A stretch of 14,532 nt of DNA, taken from the NCBI GenBank assembly GCA_947457025.1, contig CANGUI010000017.1, forward strand, positions 1 through 14,532, written 5' to 3'. Below the pieces are notes generated by a model that saw nothing but the letters and a program-made list of their open reading frames with translations, ran no database searches and was not told where the DNA came from. Positions 13,018 through 14,532 of the stretch are shown piece by piece. Within the stretch, counting starts at the first letter, position 1. Every line of letters starts with the position of its first letter. The stretch comes from Flammeovirgaceae bacterium (lineage in GTDB: Bacteria; Bacteroidota; Bacteroidia; Cytophagales; Cyclobacteriaceae). The position numbers and the translations under genes were made by a program.

Positions 13018-14277
13018 CTATTTCTCCTGCCGAACAAGCTCACCATCTTTCATCACGCACTTCACCTTGCGCAGATCGCTGATCGTCTCGGCCGGATTCC
13101 CCTCAACAATCAGTACATCTGCCTGCAGGCCGGCAGCCAATAAGCCCACTTCGTTTTCCAAATGAAAGGCCTTGGCATTACCCCGCGTAGCTGCCCGCCA
13201 AACCTCCACCGGAGTCATTCCATACTCCACCATCAATTCCATTTCGAGCACATTATTTCCATGAGCATAAACACCCACATCACCACCCATGCCAATCGAT
13301 ACGCCCGCCTTGAGGGCGGCGGCAAAAGCTTTCTTCTTCTGCGTCACCACCGCAGGCTCAGGGGTAATGCCTTTTTTCCAGCCGCGGTACTGCTGAAGTG
13401 ATTCAACGGCCCCGAGCGTAGGGAAATACACCACGTTGTATTGTTTCATCAGCGCGGCAATTTCATCATCCACATAATCACCGTGCTCAATCGTTTCAGC
13501 TCCCGCCAGGATTGCCCTGCGCATCGCTTCCTTACTCTTGGCATGGCACACCATCACACGCCCACTGCTGCGGGTCACCTCATTAATTAGTTTCAGTTCA
13601 TCGAGCGTAAACGAGGGCTGATCTTCACCACGCAGGCCCCACCGGTAATCCGCGTATACCTTGATAAAGTCGGCACCCTTGCCGATCTGGTCGCGGGTAA
13701 CCTGCACCAGTGCATGCCCATCAGCCTCCTCTGCCCCCATCATGATTTTCATGTCTGAGTCATAGCCCTTCGGCCCGTATGAGCCGGTGCTTACAATAGC
13801 GCGGCCGGCCACCAGCATCCGGGGACCCGGAACAATGTTCTCCTGGATGGCGCGCTTCAATGCCACATCTGCGTAGCCTGCTCCCTCGGTACCCAGATCT
13901 CGAACCGTAGTGAATCCTGCCAGCAAGGTATTTTTCGCGTGGACAGTCGCGCGTACCGTGCGGTAGGCATCCGTTTCTTTCAGAACCTGGGTATCCCAGT
14001 CAGTGATATTGTACGGATACAGAAACAGATGCGCATGTCCTTCGATCAACCCTGGTCCCAACGTCGTGTTCGGATAATAAATGCGCGTAGCCCCCGGCGG
14101 CGGAGGTGTGCTCGCCTGGGGGCCTACTGCAAGGATTCGCTTGCCACTCACCACCACGGCCCACTTTTCGTGCAAGCGCTCGCCATCAAATACACGATCG
14201 GCTATGAGATAATAGGTAGGTTGAGACAACACCAGCTGGGCCAACGGATAAACCAGTAGTAGCAGCAGCGTTTTCAC
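13018..14277 (-). CDS. Secreted metal-dependent amidohydrolase (imidazolonepropionase-like / Xaa-Pro dipeptidase group)
   Basis: This 419-residue protein starts at GTG 14277 (an in-frame stop at 14290-14292 and no ATG between exclude longer forms) and has a signal peptide, MKTLLLLLVYPLAQLVLSQ. It has the amidohydrolase TIM-barrel motifs in order: GLIEGHAHL at 76-84 (metal-binding His81 and His83), FIKVYAD at 204-210 (Lys206, a likely carboxylated metal bridge), VCHAKSKEAM at 243-252 (His245), IEHGDYVDD at 263-271 (His265), and GMGGDVGVYAHGNN at 329-342 (Asp333). The N- and C-terminal segments (IADRVFDGERL, GLQADVLIVEGNPAETISDL) form the accessory beta-sandwich. Relatives are secreted dipeptidases, often cutting Xaa-Pro or Xaa-Arg/Lys, or lactonases, so periplasmic peptide hydrolysis is the best guess. 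No operon partner is evident. Confidence 0.9.
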   Translation of the reverse strand: MKTLLLLLVYPLAQLVLSQPTYYLIADRVFDGERLHEKWAVVVSGKRILAVGPQASTPPPPGATRIYYPNTTLGPGLIEGHAHLFLYPYNITDWDTQVLKETDAYRTVRATVHAKNTLLAGFTTVRDLGTEGAGYADVALKRAIQENIVPGPRMLVAGRAIVSTGSYGPKGYDSDMKIMMGAEEADGHALVQVTRDQIGKGADFIKVYADYRWGLRGEDQPSFTLDELKLINEVTRSSGRVMVCHAKSKEAMRRAILAGAETIEHGDYVDDEIAALMKQYNVVYFPTLGAVESLQQYRGWKKGITPEPAVVTQKKKAFAAALKAGVSIGMGGDVGVYAHGNNVLEMELMVEYGMTPVEVWRAATRGNAKAFHLENEVGLLAAGLQADVLIVEGNPAETISDLRKVKCVMKDGELVRQEK

Positions 14278-14333
14278 GTGAGGTTGGGGTTAGACTTCGC
14301 GCAAGGCCAGTAAGTTCGAAAAAAACAGCTAAC

Positions 14334-14359
14334 AAAAAAAGCCGGCATGCTGCCGGCTT
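14334..14359 (-). terminator. Intrinsic terminator of tpx
   Basis: AAGCCGGCA at 14339-14347 pairs perfectly with TGCCGGCTT at 14351-14359 around a TGC loop. On the minus strand the stem leads into seven T (14340-14334). It begins 24 bp after the tpx stop at 14383 and separates tpx from the amidohydrolase gene. Confidence 0.82.
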
Positions 14360-14382
14360 CCGTTCAAAATTGTCTAACGCGC

Positions 14383-14532
14383 CTAAAGTGCCTTAAGAGC
14401 GGCTTCGTAATTAGGTTCCTGTCCAACAGATGGCACCAATTCTGTATGCTTAACAGTGCCCTGCGCATCAATCACAACTACAGCTCGTGCGTCAAGCCCG
14501 GCAAACGGACCATCGGCCATTTCCACGCCGTA
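14383..14532 (-). CDS. tpx: Thiol peroxidase Tpx, C-terminal fragment (runs off window)
   Basis: The last 49 codons of a minus-strand gene end in TAG at 14383-14385. The fragment reads [20 protein letters not shown] and then [20 protein letters not shown], ending NYEAALKAL. This is the conserved C-terminus of atypical 2-Cys peroxiredoxin Tpx, with the GPxAGLxARAVVVxD and TELVP-x4-EPxYxAAL patterns. Tpx reduces hydrogen and lipid peroxides using thioredoxin. Its peroxidatic and resolving cysteines lie in the part outside the window and cannot be checked. Because it has its own terminator, it is not part of a unit with the amidohydrolase. Confidence 0.93.
   Translation of the reverse strand, partial: YGVEMADGPFAGLDARAVVVIDAQGTVKHTELVPSVGQEPNYEAALKAL

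Noticed and set aside
1..14532. CRISPR array, tRNA/rRNA, integron, prophage or defence island
   Set aside because: No regularly spaced repeats with unique spacers, tRNA-like cloverleaf, integrase, transposase or nuclease/toxin gene was seen on either strand; the three 14-bp copies at 11995-12084 are too short and irregular for CRISPR.

Overview
The window is a gene-dense stretch of ordinary bacterial chromosome, most likely from a Bacteroidota species of moderate GC content, and by gene content probably Cytophagales or a relative. The evidence for this is TonB machinery, two DUF1080 proteins, a Tat-exported Gfo/Idh/MocA oxidoreductase, a SWIB protein with a histone-H1-like tail, start codons with little or no Shine-Dalgarno signal, and Bacteroidota-type promoters (one is TTTG-N19-TAttTTTG). 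I see no tRNA, rRNA, CRISPR array, transposase or phage gene. No stretch longer than 300 bases lacks a gene; the longest gaps are 11312-11542 and 11870-12117.

Layout. 1-3010 (all minus): the first 46 codons of a TonB-dependent outer-membrane receptor, a membrane-anchored companion protein, a LOG-family nucleotide phosphoribohydrolase, and a saccharopine/alanine dehydrogenase-like enzyme. 3070-4868 (plus): an integral-membrane ICMT-type methyltransferase, a small secreted Cys-containing protein of unknown function, and an aldo/keto reductase. 4876-6741 (minus): an exported protein joining an LPP20-like N-terminus to an ARPP-1-like C-terminus. 6929-7843 (plus): an exported DUF1080 protein behind a near-consensus promoter. 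7884-10431 (minus): a tight four-gene set running from a Tat-exported Gfo/Idh/MocA oxidoreductase through a DUF1080 lipoprotein and a DUF1330 protein to a 57-residue zinc-ribbon membrane protein. 10628-11869 (minus): a TonB energy transducer and a SWIB protein, each followed by an intrinsic terminator. 12118-12825 (plus): an SDR oxidoreductase whose upstream region carries three phased copies of a 14-bp repeat. 12871-12998: a GC-rich REP-like element between convergent genes. 13018-14277 (minus): a secreted amidohydrolase. 14383-14532 (minus): the C-terminal end of thiol peroxidase Tpx with its terminator.

Functional themes. The Gfo/Idh/MocA enzyme and the two DUF1080 proteins fit the oxidise-then-cleave 3-keto-glycoside route of sugar breakdown in the cell envelope. 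The TonB protein and the TonB-dependent receptor belong to energised outer-membrane uptake, although they lie about 10 kb apart. The remaining genes look like housekeeping or stress functions. I found no clear multi-gene system that is new. The most noteworthy items are regulatory DNA (the triple repeat at 11995-12084 and the 20-bp near-palindrome at 11329-11348), the LPP20-ARPP-1 architecture, and the small zinc-ribbon gene with a GTG start.
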